A stretch of 64,000 nt of DNA from Antedon mediterranea (Eukaryota > Echinodermata > Crinoidea > Comatulida > Antedonidae). The first letter of the stretch is position 1, and every line of letters begins with the position of its first letter. The translations under genes were made by a program, and so were the position numbers. The notes under the pieces are model-generated. The model was not told the DNA's origin. It worked only from the letters and a program-made list of their open reading frames with translations, and ran no database searches. The stretch is from assembly GCF_964355755.1 (NCBI RefSeq), contig NC_092670.1, positions 5,979,001 to 6,043,000 of the forward strand, read 5' to 3'. Below, piece by piece: positions 1-12,200 of this stretch.

Positions 1-382
1 ATGAAAGAAAACGAATAAATCGGTCACATTTGCCGTATTTTTCTCGGTTCCTAATTTTATGGTCTTAATTATGCCCTCTGGAAATTTTACATTTCATAGT
101 CATTTGATCCATCATTTTTAAAATATTTAATAAGTCATAATTTAATAAATATTTGGTTTAAGAACTTTTTATATAGACCATGACCATCTCCGTTGCAGAT
201 TGATGTTGAGTGCAAAATTCACACCAATCAGAGGTTGTACATGGAGGACAAACTTGTTGTGTTTGCCTTTTATATATATAGATTTTATATATTTTATGTA
301 TTGCAAATGAGCATACAACAATGAAAAACTAAACACATCTGTTTTTATATACTCCTAATAATAATATTTAAAAATACTGTAC
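1..382 (-). other. Intron 1 (part) of VWDE-like copy C
   Basis: Non-coding AT-rich sequence downstream, on the minus strand, of the copy C signal exon. Part of it (about 270-382) matches the start of intron 1 of copy B near 54945-55044. The remaining exons of copy C must lie left of the window. Confidence 0.7.
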
Positions 383-455
383 CGTTTGTACATATAGCAA
401 GTGATAAAATCCAAGTAAATTTTGAAAATATAAACAGTTTCATTTTGTATTTCAT
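383..455 (-). CDS. VWDE-like copy C, exon 1 (signal peptide), partial gene
   Basis: This is the first coding exon of a third VWDE-like paralogue. It starts at ATG 455 (a second in-frame ATG lies at 443) and encodes a short basic N-terminus followed by a hydrophobic stretch ending LSLAICTN. That is a typical secretory signal peptide. It ends in phase 1 at an ACG|GTAC donor, identical to the donor of copy B exon 1 at 55045 and near-identical to copy A exon 1 at 23673. The exon is 9 nt longer than in copy B, adding three residues (SKF) inside the hydrophobic segment. No other exon of this gene is inside the window, so whether the gene is intact is unknown. The call rests on paralogy with A and B and on the shared upstream block. 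Confidence 0.75.
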
Positions 456-510
456 CATATGCAGTACCCACTGTCCAGGCAACTCATACAAGTGAAGTAA
501 ATTTGTCTGT

Positions 511-542
511 GCTTATGTATATGTATAAACTACGCATGCGTA
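511..542 (-). promoter_or_regulatory. Core promoter candidate of copy C
   Basis: A perfect 12-bp palindrome TACGCATGCGTA (531-542) is followed, on the minus strand, by a TATA-like run (TTTATACATATACATAAG, complement of 511-529). It lies about 77 bp upstream of ATG 455. The same arrangement occurs before copies B and A. The palindrome resembles an NRF-1 site (inference). Confidence 0.5.
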
Positions 543-1124
543 AAACATTTTACCGATCGTAACACTTCAAAATGCCTCGTAATATGTGCGATAATATTCA
601 ACATTGTATACATCAGCTAATTATTGTTATATAGATTTTAAAAATACCTGTAGTTTGTTGTTCATGTTGTGTGCATATTGCATAGCAAAGATTTTTAATA
701 TATTAAAATGAAGTTTGGTACTATTATTATAAACTAGCAGGTACCCGTCCGGTGGAAAAAGATAGATAGTACAGTAATAATAGTAGGCCTACAATGCTGC
801 AGCAGTATACACAAATATTCTTCTTCTTTATATTTCAGTGTCTATTTTGTTATAAAAGCAAGCAATTTTCACTACTAAACTTTCTTTCGAAATGAATTTG
901 GTACAGATTACAGCACTTTTTGAATTTGTAACAACACGTACATGTTTCCTCTTTGGTATCAAACTTTAAGTAGACTTAAATGTGGTATGATGTTCTTTTG
1001 AAAATTCCTAATGCCAGTGAGATTAAAATCACTACTGACTCTGATCTACCAACACGACGGATTTGAAACGCGTTTGATATCTTTTTTTTTTTTTATTGAT
1101 GAATCTTCATTACATTAAGTCATA

Positions 1125-1745
1125 ATGTAAGTTTTAGTTGTTGACAATGACAATGACAACTTCTTTGTAAATGAAGTAGATAAATAAACGACAACATTAA
1201 CATTTATAATTACAAAATTGATTTAAACAAAGAAAAGGGGAAAATTCTTGAAGCAGATGCTTATAAAAGAAAAAAAACATTTAAATATCAAATTCATTAA
1301 TAAATGTAAATCAGCTCAAAATTATAATTTCAAAGAAGTTTTAAAACAAAATACTACATTAATACTAAGCAAACAATTTAATTTTAAATTTTGATTTATA
1401 AAAGAAGAATGGGTTTACGAATTATTTTTCTTAAATCGAATGCATAGGAATGGGTTTACTAATTACTTTATTATTTAATTTTCTAATAGATGTTTTTTTG
1501 TACAGTTTTCTAAATACATGAACATTTGTGGAATTTTTAAGTTCAACGGAGAGTTTATTCCTTATTAAAATTCCTTTATTTGATAAACACATTTGTTTTA
1601 ACGTAGTTTTCCTTAAATTGGTATAAAAATGTTCATGCTGTCTAGTATTATAGTTATGGATATCTTTATTTAGTTTAAGATACCGTTGGATTATAGGAGG
1701 AAGTTGTTGTTTATGGGCTTTGTACATTATTATGTTAGTTTAGTT
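1125..1745 (-). mobile_element. LINE 3' fragment, minus strand
   Basis: The open frame 1727-1431 ends like the C-terminus of CR1/Jockey-type reverse transcriptase proteins: HNYNTRQ, then a conserved-looking block on nascent KGILIRNKLSVELKNS and VHVFRKLYKK. No catalytic RT motif is present, so only the 3' end survives. The duplicated block upstream of copy B lacks this piece (compare 1110-1750 with 56660-56710), so it is either an insertion in C or a deletion in B. Confidence 0.6.
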
Positions 1746-2779
1746 TTTTAGATTGTAATGGTTCATCATACAGCAAAGGCTTTTTGAAATATCATGTAAA
1801 TTTGTAAATATGGAAATATACAGAGTGAAAACAGTCTCATACCGCGAAAGTAGTATTACAAGTGTTTGAACGACAGTGTGTTATTATGTTATTATGTTAT
1901 GTTATGTATTATGTTATTAATTAATGAATTAAATTATTATTAAATTTCAATATATTGTAATAATAAAATAAGTTTGTTTAAAAAACGGGGAAATCACAGT
2001 ATAGGTGCAATTATTATGATATTCAGTACCGTATGTATAGGCGTAGTTGCCTCCTGGGTAAATATTATCCAGAATAACTATAGCATCAGTACCGGAGTGA
2101 TACGTGATACCGCGGAGTAAAACAACAAATGGTTAAAAAATATTTAGTTAAGGCTAATAGTGTTTAATAACAACTGAAAGGTATGACATAGAAATTGTCT
2201 GGATGGAGATCCATTTTAAAACCTTCGACGTGTCAATTCTTTTATTAGTTATCAGTTAGCAAAGATGCAGCAGAATAAAAGGGGATGCCCCTTGGACAAA
2301 CAATAGGCCTAAGGTCATAATAATATTATACAATGGTTTGAAGTAAATAGACAAATGTCAGTAAATCAACAAAGCCAAGTCTTTGAAATGAGCCATAAAT
2401 ATTAATCGATACTGTACGCTAACATGCAACCCAAAATTGCAAGGGATGTCCCTATTATTTCTTAATGAGTCTGTGATTTATATATAACTTTTACAATACA
2501 ATTTTGTTTTGTTTCACAATCATATGCTTTCCGTCCTAATCTTATTCACATGAAATTGAATAGCCCTACAAAAGAAAACTATAATATATATTTTTATCTT
2601 TCTACTTACATATTTTTGTTGCAACGTGAACCTGTCCAGGGGCAAAAAATAGATGCACTTGCAATTCAATCGGACATTTGTATTCATTGCTGCATGTATC
2701 CGATGTATTTTGATCAATGATCTGAGCATGAAAGGTTAGCTTTCTCACGTTTACGACTTATATCGTTATAACCTTAGAA

Positions 2780-2992
2780 TAGAAACCGGGCGGTGGTCTC
2801 GCACTCCACCCGATGAACGTCTTTGTAAATGCGGCAAAGTGCAGACCGAGCTTCGCGCATTATATGAATGCCCATTTACTGTACACATACGCCAAACTTG
2901 TAATATACATTGCCATAGCAGCCTTGTGTTTTTATTTTCTATTGAACCTTTATTACTTGTCAAAATTTGTTTTAAAAATTCTTAAAGTTAGT
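2780..2992 (+). mobile_element. LINE C-terminal zinc-knuckle fragment
   Basis: One plus-strand frame from about 2786 reads ETGRWSRTPPDERLCKCGK followed by QTELRALYECPF, then a stop near 2989. The pattern RW-x-R-x(5)-R-x-C-x-CG with a downstream ECP is typical of the extreme C-terminus of LINE ORF2 proteins. Only about 70 codons remain. It is a dead scrap. Confidence 0.55.
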
Positions 2993-3039
2993 GATAATAA
3001 TATCTAAGTTTGTTATTGCTATTTTCATGCTTGTATCGC

Positions 3040-3402
3040 CTACTATTTGTGTGCCATGTTGGACACTGCTATCATCTTTCCCATCACTCAACCCTAATGT
3101 TACATACAAAACACAAATTGGGTTTCTTTAAATGAGCCCAAATCAAAAATTTGGACTAATTTTGTGGCAAGTTTCTCTTTCGGAAGTAATTCCCAGGGTG
3201 CTAATTTTGGTTGACTACATAAATCATCGTGTCTATTTATTCGTTTATGTAAACGACAATGTATTAGCCTATAGTCATGCGGTACGTACATTTGAAATCG
3301 CCAGTTTTTTTACGCTGAATTTGTAACTGTGTATTCGAGAACCATCTGTGGGGACGACCTAGATGGTACAGGAGCGAAGCAAGCGTACCATCTAGTTACT
3401 TA
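3040..3402 (+). repeat. Dispersed repeat, inverted copy at 44734-45050
   Basis: The block with 'ggaagtaattcccagggtg' (about 3183-3201) and its flanks reappears in reverse complement at about 44734-45050. One end is a near-palindrome: ACCTAGATGGTAC ... GTACCATCTAGTT (3357-3399). No coding frame is convincing. Two inverted copies plus a palindromic end suggest a non-autonomous DNA element. Confidence 0.6.
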
Positions 3403-3479
3403 AATGTATGAATGTTCATAAAAGTAATGTCAGCACAGTATGTCTAATTCCATAGAAAGTAAAATTAACTCCAATGCTG

Positions 3480-5175
3480 TTTAAAATTATTTTATTTCCT
3501 TTTATAATCATGATTATAATTTGCAAAATATAAAAACAAAACTTAAATGAAAAAGTTGTGCTGTATTTTGGTCACAATTTCCGCCCTCATTTAGGTGAAT
3601 AACTATTACAAAGATTCTGTGTATTATATTGAATCAACTTTAATATTCTATGTATAATATAAAGAAACATAATAACATTTTACAACTTTTGACAGGCATT
3701 TTAAAAATGTACGCCACGAGTGTACTATTTTAATAATAAGTATCTGTAAAGTAGAAAATCATCTGGAATTCATTTAGTTCTTAACTGAATGATAGTGTTA
3801 GTTCAATTTCGAAACACGTTACAATATCTATTAATTAATAACAAACTTCATTGATAATAATCATAATTTGTAAATTAAAAAATAAAACTTAAATGAGAAA
3901 GTTATGCTGAAAGTTTTCGCCCTTGTTTAGACAAATAGTTATATCAAAAACAAATACAACGCTAAGGTTCTGTTTATTGGATCAACTTAGTATATAAAAC
4001 AAACATAACAATATTTAATAACTTTTGATAGGCCTATTCCATGTTGTAGAAAACATACACGGGTGTAAATTATTTTAATGATAATGAATAATAATAATTT
4101 AGTTAAATAGCAATTGTTAAAACTATTGTACTGCATTAGTTAGCTTGTATATTGTTTTACCTCCTAACTGATTGGATGAAATACTAGATAGTATTCAAAT
4201 AAGTTGTTTTTGTTTTGTTTTTTTGCAATGGTCCAAATGATTAAATAAATCCTCGAGTGCGCCGCGTATGACTCCTGTGCCAAACACAAATAAACTCGAA
4301 CTCTATCTGTCAGGTCAACATTGGCAGATGGGAACGACAGATACATTGAATATAGAATGTAGATGTAGATGTGTTTGATGTTTGATCCATGACATATTCT
4401 CAGCGAATAAAAGAAGGTCTACTATTCAGACAATGATAGTAATTGCGGCTTGATTATAATAGAGAGGTTTCGCAATCTTACGAATACGATAACAAAAACG
4501 GATACGTCACGCACACGTATTCGTTTTCGTAAGTCATAAAAAAATCTGTTTCGCATGACAACGAAATATTGAGGCGCGTCCAAAATATGACTGCGGTAAA
4601 TTTGAGCGAAGCGCAGGTACGTGTTGCTTGGTGCTTGGCTGCCTAGGCTTAGCGTAACATCAAAGCGAGTGAGGACTTTAAAAACTGCTATTTATCAAAA
4701 TTGACTTGGCATTTTAGTAAATTACTTTAGTAAATTACTTTCAATAAATCTATAATTATATTATAATCATGAATCATTCCTGATTCAAATGCAAAATGTG
4801 CAAAATAGATCAAAACCTATAGTCGTTTTGTAGTTACGAATATGACTGGTGATATCCGTCAACACGAATACGGTTTACGAATATGAAATGGGGATCAGCT
4901 CAAAAGTTTCTCAAATGTGTGACGTATCCGTTTTCGTTATCGTATTCGTAAGGTTGCGAAACCTTTATATTATTGGCCTACAAACGCAAAACAACACTTT
5001 AATGAGAAATTAAATTGTCACGCCATGCTTTGATAAATATTTATAATTATGAAAACGCTAAGGTGCTGTGTATTGGCTCAATATCACAATTATAAGTATA
5101 TAATATGCTATTTGATATAACAGGAAAATAACATCAATGTTCAATAAACATTTAATAATGTGATTATAATCAGAC
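3480..5175. repeat. Three degenerate direct repeats downstream of copy A
   Basis: Three related segments occur at about 3490-3770, 3850-4115 and 4440-5175. Each has an 'aacttaaatgagaaagtt'-like block, a 'cgctaaggttctgtgtattgg'-like block and an ending like 'aacttttgataggc' or its variant. The third copy is split by the MITE at 4465-4964. Apart from these repeats I see no gene between 3403 and 5235. Confidence 0.55.
4465..4964. mobile_element. MITE with about 46-bp terminal inverted repeats
   Basis: The left end 4465-4510 (starting AGGTTTCGCAATCTTACGAA) and the right end 4919-4964 are near-perfect reverse complements over about 46 bp. The 500-bp interior has no useful open frame. It sits inside the third direct repeat of the region, at an 'attataat' site. 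This is a textbook non-autonomous DNA transposon; the superfamily is not clear because the target duplication is not clean. Confidence 0.85.
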
Positions 5176-5235
5176 TTACTGATATACAGTAATAATATAA
5201 ATTGTGTTTTACAATTGAAGAAGCGCGTTCACAAA

Positions 5236-6249
5236 TTACGGGACTACTTCATTAGTTGAAATCGGTGTTCCAGTTCGACTTCCTGCCAAGCTTGACGCAA
5301 TGAACAAATCTCCAAAGGACCCTAAAAAATATCAACCATGTATCACTTATGTACAACTGTGAACAGGTCTACTCACGTAGAATGTTAGTAGAACTAGTAT
5401 ATTAGAATGTAGTATATATTCGATGATTTAGTTATATTCATTTTTTTTAAATACTCTTAAATGCACATGTACATTTTCTTTAAATAAACATTTTCCTGGA
5501 TAGCACAACACGTTTAATTATAGGGCCTTGGAAAATTATAGTTAACAGAAAATCCTGTTAAAATGTATGTTATTTTGTATTTCTTTTTCCAGACTAGGCA
5601 CGTTTGTTTTTGTGAAGTTAGGCCACTCTTATTTTCGTACAGTACAGGTGGCCGAATCTTTTTTTCTGATCTATAAATATGATCATGGAGGATATAATAT
5701 GTTTTTATTTTTATTTATTAAAAGGAACACAGAAAATATTTTGATGTCTATAGGTATTCAAAATATCTAGATATATTACCTGTTGAAAGCGTTTTTGATT
5801 CATCATCATCAGAGGATACATTGGTAGGAGAAGGAGATGACGAAATGGAAACAGTATTTTTCGTATTTTGGAATTGGTCTGATCGATGGTGCCTTATGAA
5901 TGAGCAAAAGTAAAAAATTTAAAACAAAAGTCTTGTCAATATTTTACTACAGTTTTAATCAACCTACAATGACCGTCTATAAGATAATAATCTATGCAAG
6001 TTTGATCACTTATAAATAGTTATACATACCATTTATATACTCCTAAAACAACGAAAATAAAGATAACTGCGAAAGAGCAAACTCCAATAACTATGAATAC
6101 AGTGTAGGAGTGTTTGTCATCATCCGGAGTGCTTTCTTCATCCTTCTCAGAATAAAGAGAAACATCTGTGATTTCCATCTCAATAGCAGTTTCAATACTC
6201 CCTTTTTCTTGTTCAATCGATGATTTCACAACTTTAGACGGAATGTATT
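5236..6249 (-). CDS. Copy A exons 22-24: transmembrane helix and tail, stop
   Basis: Exons 6249-6030, 5892-5780 and 5321-5236. Exon 22 encodes TVFIVIGVCSFAVIFIFVVL, a single transmembrane helix, after an acidic segment. Exons 23-24 give a Ser-rich tail of about 67 residues ending NEVVP. The acceptor of exon 22 is AA at 6251-6250 where copy B has AG. The next AG (6233-6232) would restore an in-frame exon that is 18 nt shorter. Confidence 0.7.
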
Positions 6250-9200
6250 TTACAGTAATAAAATAAAAGTTGTAAAAAACAAATAAGAAATAGATATAAG
6301 CAAAACAAATAAGCAAAGAGCGACATTTGAAAAGCTTATGGGTTGGGATCTGAGTACATTCTGCTGATCTGAAAATATTTAATGAAAAAAATGTGTACAC
6401 ATTTCTAATAAGAAAAAAAGAAAACCAAAATACGTCCTGTATCCTGTCAGTCTGGCAGTCCCATAATCCCACGACCTAAACACCCCGCATCCAATTTAGA
6501 GGTTTGCAATCACATAATTCTTAGCTTACCATTGGAATCAACATTGTTGCTGGCAAAATGTGTGACCAGCTCTTGTTGATTAGTATCCCTTTTACGTCTA
6601 TCAATATTGCTCTGAGAACAAGTTTCAAAGTAGTCTTTGTATTGAACTGATAGAACAATGTTAATCTGGTTATCGCCGGTGTCTTCGATCAGTCTTACGT
6701 TATTTGATGTTGTAATATTTCCATTCAGCGCATCGTTTCTAGTAAAGCAATATCAATAATTATTTGTTTTATGATATAATATAAGTGTTTCTTGTCTTTT
6801 ATCGTATTTTACAGCTAAACTAAATATTTCAATCCTTGAAAATATATTTTATGATTGTCCTTGTACTATATAGGGCTACATTTAAATTAACAGATTTAAA
6901 GGATTGTTAATAACACAAGGCAGACTTTATGTAGTAGCAGTACATCATGTTGATATAAAGTTTGCGGTACACCACGTATATTCGTTCTGAAAAAAACTGT
7001 TGAGTTTCTCCACGTTTCGATCAATATGCAAACAATATAGCAGTTGATCACTTTTAATAAAGTCAAAGAATTTAGCTAAAACATTAGGCCAACATTTTGA
7101 AAGTTAGTTTATGGTGAGGAATTGGTGTTGAAGAGAGAGTATAACAATATTAATGTTTATCAATATACTTAATGTATGTAATATATATTTATTTGTATAT
7201 AATATTGTAACTCACTTGGTGACATCTGTCCATACACAGCAAAGAGCGGCATTTAAAAAGCAGTATGCGTTAACAGCCTTTGAAACGCTTGATCGAAATA
7301 TTTCTTTTGCACCAATCCACTATAAAGATTGTAACATTATTTTCAAAATTAGAAGACTCAATAATAGTTTGGTAACACATGCATTATTTATATATAAACA
7401 TATATATCAAATACTAATAATGTGTTCGTTATTATCCTATAATATAGACTACCTGTTGTATTACTTTATATTAATCGTTATCACAATCGCGTTGTTTACC
7501 TTTTTTCGTTGACCTTTTAGTACCAAGGAAACGGCGTCTTCATGGCTATCGACTGTAAGACAAGGAATGAACACGTTTTTGCTTTTATTTGATGTTAGAC
7601 TTACTTTAATCTTGATTTCAATTAAGATAAATATTATCGTATATTATAATATTATGTAAATGAGGTAAATCGCTAAATGCAACTCATCTCTACATGTTTT
7701 AGTCACTAGCTCTCTGAAGGTACTGTCTCACTTGTAAAGTTATACTTACTAGAAACAGTCGTTGTTTTAGCTTCTATTTCAGTCACTGAGTCTGTAACTT
7801 CTCTAGGCTTATTTGTATCTTGGTATTTCGAATTAATGTCTTCCTGTAGCACTGATATATAGTCAGTAAGTGTGCTTATTTCCTTTTTTGGAACTGTAGT
7901 ATGACCAGTTACTCCAAGTTTAATGTCACTGTTCGAAGACGCATGTTCAGTTGTAACTTTCTGGTAGTCTGTAGATGTTTGCAAGTTACTGGGTACACTA
8001 GTCTTTCGGCGCGTGCTTTCATGTGTAGTGTGGATGTTCACTTTCTCAGACACAGACATATATGAATCAATCTCAGACAATGTGGTCTTAAATGTAAATG
8101 CTGATTGATCTACGGTTGTGGTACTGTCAGGAGTGTTTGATTTTGGTAAAGATGATTCACTATATTTATATGTTGAACCTGATGAAGTGTTACCAGCATT
8201 GGCTGGATGTTCGGTATCAGTTGCAAGCACGTCTGTAATTCTGGTAGTAGATGTTGAATGTGTCACTTCTTCGGCCGTTGTTACTATAAAATAAAGTACG
8301 TTAGCTAAGTAAACATGAATAAAGAAACTGCTGCAAGTAGTAATTCAATTAGTTTAGTGGTATTAATAATAGAAAGCAAGATAATACGTACAAGAGAATT
8401 TCAAAGAAGCAAGTAAATGAAAAGTGTCATAATATCAAATGTAGTTATTGGTACAGATGTATTGTCCCTATGAATAAATAATTCTTAAAAGAATTGTTGT
8501 TGATTATGCCATTTTAATGTCATATAATAGTTATCCACTTTGAACAAAAATTTGATTAAAATATGTATTTAACTGGAAAAAAAACTATAATTTAAAGCAA
8601 AAAAATAGTAAATTGGTTGGATTTAACCATTTATTTTTTCATTTTATAAGTGAAAACTTTATTAAAACTACAAAATAGCCTATTCAAAATCTGCATTTAA
8701 TTAATCTGCATTTTTCATGTGAGAATACATCTTTTAAAAAATACCTTTGCTTTATGTGCTTGATAACTTTCCTGTTAAGAAGTAAATATGTTAAATTTTA
8801 ATTTTAAAAAATATATAGTAACTTAAATGTGCCGTCAAAAACCTATTATGTAGGCTGATTACTTACCAACCAAATGTTCTGGAATAGCACATTCATATAC
8901 ATCTGATCCATTTACAAAAGAACAAACTTCGCCATTTTCGCATTTACAAACATCAATGACAAAATTTACCGTCGAAGAAAATCTGCAATTGTCTTGCATA
9001 CTTATATTAAACACCGATTGATGATTAGGCGTTGAAGCTATAGGTATCCAATTGAAATCCCCAGCTTCAGATAGGGTCGCATTCTCTGCTCCAGACATGG
9101 TGCTATATATAACTGTACAACCTTCTGGATCCCATATATCAAATGTAAATCTGATTGGTTCTTGGTGGATTGCTGGGTATGGGTTAGACGTGTAAATGAT

Positions 9201-12200
9201 CGGCGCAGCATCATCTACGATATGTTTAAAAGATGTATGTATATCAGTAGTATGATAATGCAACATACGGGGACGTAAGATATAAAGGAAATGTAAAATT
9301 GATTTTCACAAACCTTTGCGAGTTGACCAATTTTCCACAGATTCGTCTGGTGAACATTGTTCACAACAATTCTCAGTGTTAACGTCAAGTGCAGAATAAC
9401 AATGACCATTGATAATGCAGGAGTTATTCTGAAATATAATAATTAAAGATGTATTGTCCCTTTGACTAATTCCAAAAAAATAAAAAATAATAGATTTCGA
9501 AAAAAGGTGGGTCATTTTGAAGTATCATAATAATTATTAACTATCACCAAAAATTTTTCGAAAAAAAAAAAATTTAACTGAAATACAGACGTTTTTTTGT
9601 TTAAAAAATTACTTTGACTTCCAGTCAAAGTTTTCAATCAAAACATATCCCATAATGAAACGCGCCTGTTTGGCTACTCTGTATGCATAATCATAAAACT
9701 TCCTCATGATCTGTGTGAAAATACCTTCTTAACCGTGACAAGTTGTAAACAATCCTAATTTAGCATATGCATAATGCGTACTCATGGTTTGAAATCTTTG
9801 TTTACTTTCGCTCGTGACGATTTTCCAGATGAAATGTAATCAAACTAATTTACCTGTTAATTACGTAAACTTGTTGTTTTTGGCTCAAATTTTCGACTTA
9901 AAGTGAATAACTTTAATATTAATTTGATATGGCCACTTTAAATTTAGAATATTTTGACCTTCATTTTTTTGTGTTTCAAGGGACAATACATCTTTAAGTT
10001 TTTGAGAATATTAAATCTGATTTAGGCCTATTTTTAATAAATATTGAAACATTGGTTTTTATCGTATTTCAATAAAACGTATTTTGAAAGCAAAGTTGGT
10101 GTAAAGTTTTATATTCTAAAATATCTTAGAAGTTAGTTATTTCGAGATACGTTGGGATTACATAATTACAAAACAATTCTTTCAATAAGACATCTTAATG
10201 ATATCTCTGTTTCTATTATTAGATTAATACATAGCTTTTCTAAATATAAAAAAACAATAAACCTTTAAGTGGCAGTCTCCTTCTGATGCGTTACATACTT
10301 GACAGACAGAATCGTATACAATCAGTATTGCCATTTCTTCACTTTTCAGTTCACCATCGTTACTAATTGATATCAGATAACCACTCGCTACAACACCTTC
10401 TCCTTGTGAATCTGGTTGCACTGCAGGTTCCGGCAATGGGCATTTTACTTCTTGATCAGTTCTGAAGATTCCTGATACTATGGAAGTTTCTTGAAGCAAC
10501 GTTACTCCAATGTCACTCACCTAAATTGTTGAAATTATATTTACGTTATAAACTTAAAATAATAGAATACATGATTTGTACTATATTTGGCCTAATTCAC
10601 TAATACGAATAAAAACGACCAATGCGTATTGCTTACTTTATAACTAAACAATACGAAACTTACATTAATGTTTTGGATGTGACAGGTAATATTTCCTCTT
10701 TCATCAAAATTGTCTCCATACACTTTAGCCGATCTACATGGTCTGCTACGAACATCACAAAGACCATCGCCAAGAACAGCAAATACTAAGGGTGGTTCAG
10801 CGAGTGAGATGGAGCAATCGCTTCCGCCAAAACCTTCGATACATTCACACGTCCCGTTTATACATTCTCCCTTATTGTTACAATCGTTCACACAGAGTTG
10901 TCCTAGCAATTCCACTGATGGCGCAAAAGTTCCATTTTCTGACACTTCCCAGTATTGTGGATTTGTTGTTAGTTCTAACTGACATTTATCTTGAAGATCT
11001 GTCACTGTTTCTTTAGCAATATATTCATCGTCTGTTACCTAATAAGAACACAAATCAAGGAAGAGTCTAAATAACAGTCGTCAGGGCACCTATTTAGTTT
11101 ACGCATCTTACGTAAATCCACAGAAAAGCATAGGTCTAAAGAAAAAGCACATCTTAATTTTGGCGTTCTAAATGCACGTTCACTGCGTAACAAGTGTGAT
11201 GAATTTGTGGACTTAGTTGTTAGCTATAATCTAGATGTAGTGGCGGTGTCTGAAACCTGGTTAAGACCAGACGATGATCTTGTGATTGGAGATTTAACTC
11301 CACTAGGATATCACTTTATGCATGTCCCTAGGGTGGACAAAACTGGGGGTGGTGTTGGAATTCTGTCTAAGTCAAGCTTAGTTGTTAACTTGAAAACGGA
11401 TGTACATACATATGCATCATTTGAGGCTATACATGTGCATATTACGTCTAACTCGAAATCTCTTCGTTTAGTTAACATATATCGACCACCAACCTTGTCT
11501 GTTACAGAGTTCCTAAATGATTTTGAAAAAATGTTGTTTGACTTTATTCTCTTTTCGTCTGAAATTGTTTTCTGCGGAGACTTTAATATCCATATGGATA
11601 ATAAAAAAAATGTGGCAGCGGATAGATTTAAAACACTGCTTAGATCGTTTGGTCTCCAGCAGCATATAAATGAACCCACACACTGTAGTGGGCACTGCCT
11701 CGACCTTATCATCACTAGAGATGATCTACTGGTCTCGGATGTAAAGATACACCCTGGCCTGTCAGATCATTTTGCCATATTTTGCAAGTTTGATCTTAAA
11801 CGGCCCACAACACACAAAACTGTAAGAAAAAGTCGCAACCTAAAACAAATTGATATTGAGAAATTCACAAATGACATTAAAGCCTGTGTGTCTAATATAA
11901 CCGATGTAAGTGTAATTCTTGAAGACAGTGTAGAAAGCTATTTTGATCTCAGAGCTGTACTTGATTTACATGCGCCAGTTCAGAACAAAACAATTAGGCA
12001 AAAAGAAGCTAAACCGTGGTATACCGATGAAATTCGATCTGAAAGGAAAGTACGTCGTCAACTTGAACGTAAATGGATGAAATCAAAGCTTCTTAAGGAT
12101 AGACAGGAATACTGTGTTCAAAGATGCGTTGTAAATGGACTGATTGAAAAGGCCAAGACGCGGTATTACTCTAGTCTGGTTAGTGACTGCACAGGTGATC

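Larger units (their letters stand above)
230..2760. repeat. Upstream block duplicated at about 54940-58060
   Basis: Long collinear similarity with the region upstream of copy B. Examples are the segment around the signal exon, 880-1110 against 56430-56660, and 1960-2400 against 56870-57300. It is interrupted by insertions specific to one side, including the LINE piece at about 1125-1745 here and a stretch at about 55380-56420 there. This is a segmental duplication, not a transposon. Confidence 0.8.

Noticed and set aside
6020-6472. 150-codon open frame read straight through the copy A TM exon
   Set aside because: The upstream half is intron: the matching part of copy B is interrupted and unrelated, and the frame does not agree with the phase of exon 21.
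10710-11016. Two plus-strand open frames of about 90 codons
   Set aside because: Antisense shadows of copy A exon 14; the same shadow appears over copy B exon 14 at 32588-32863.
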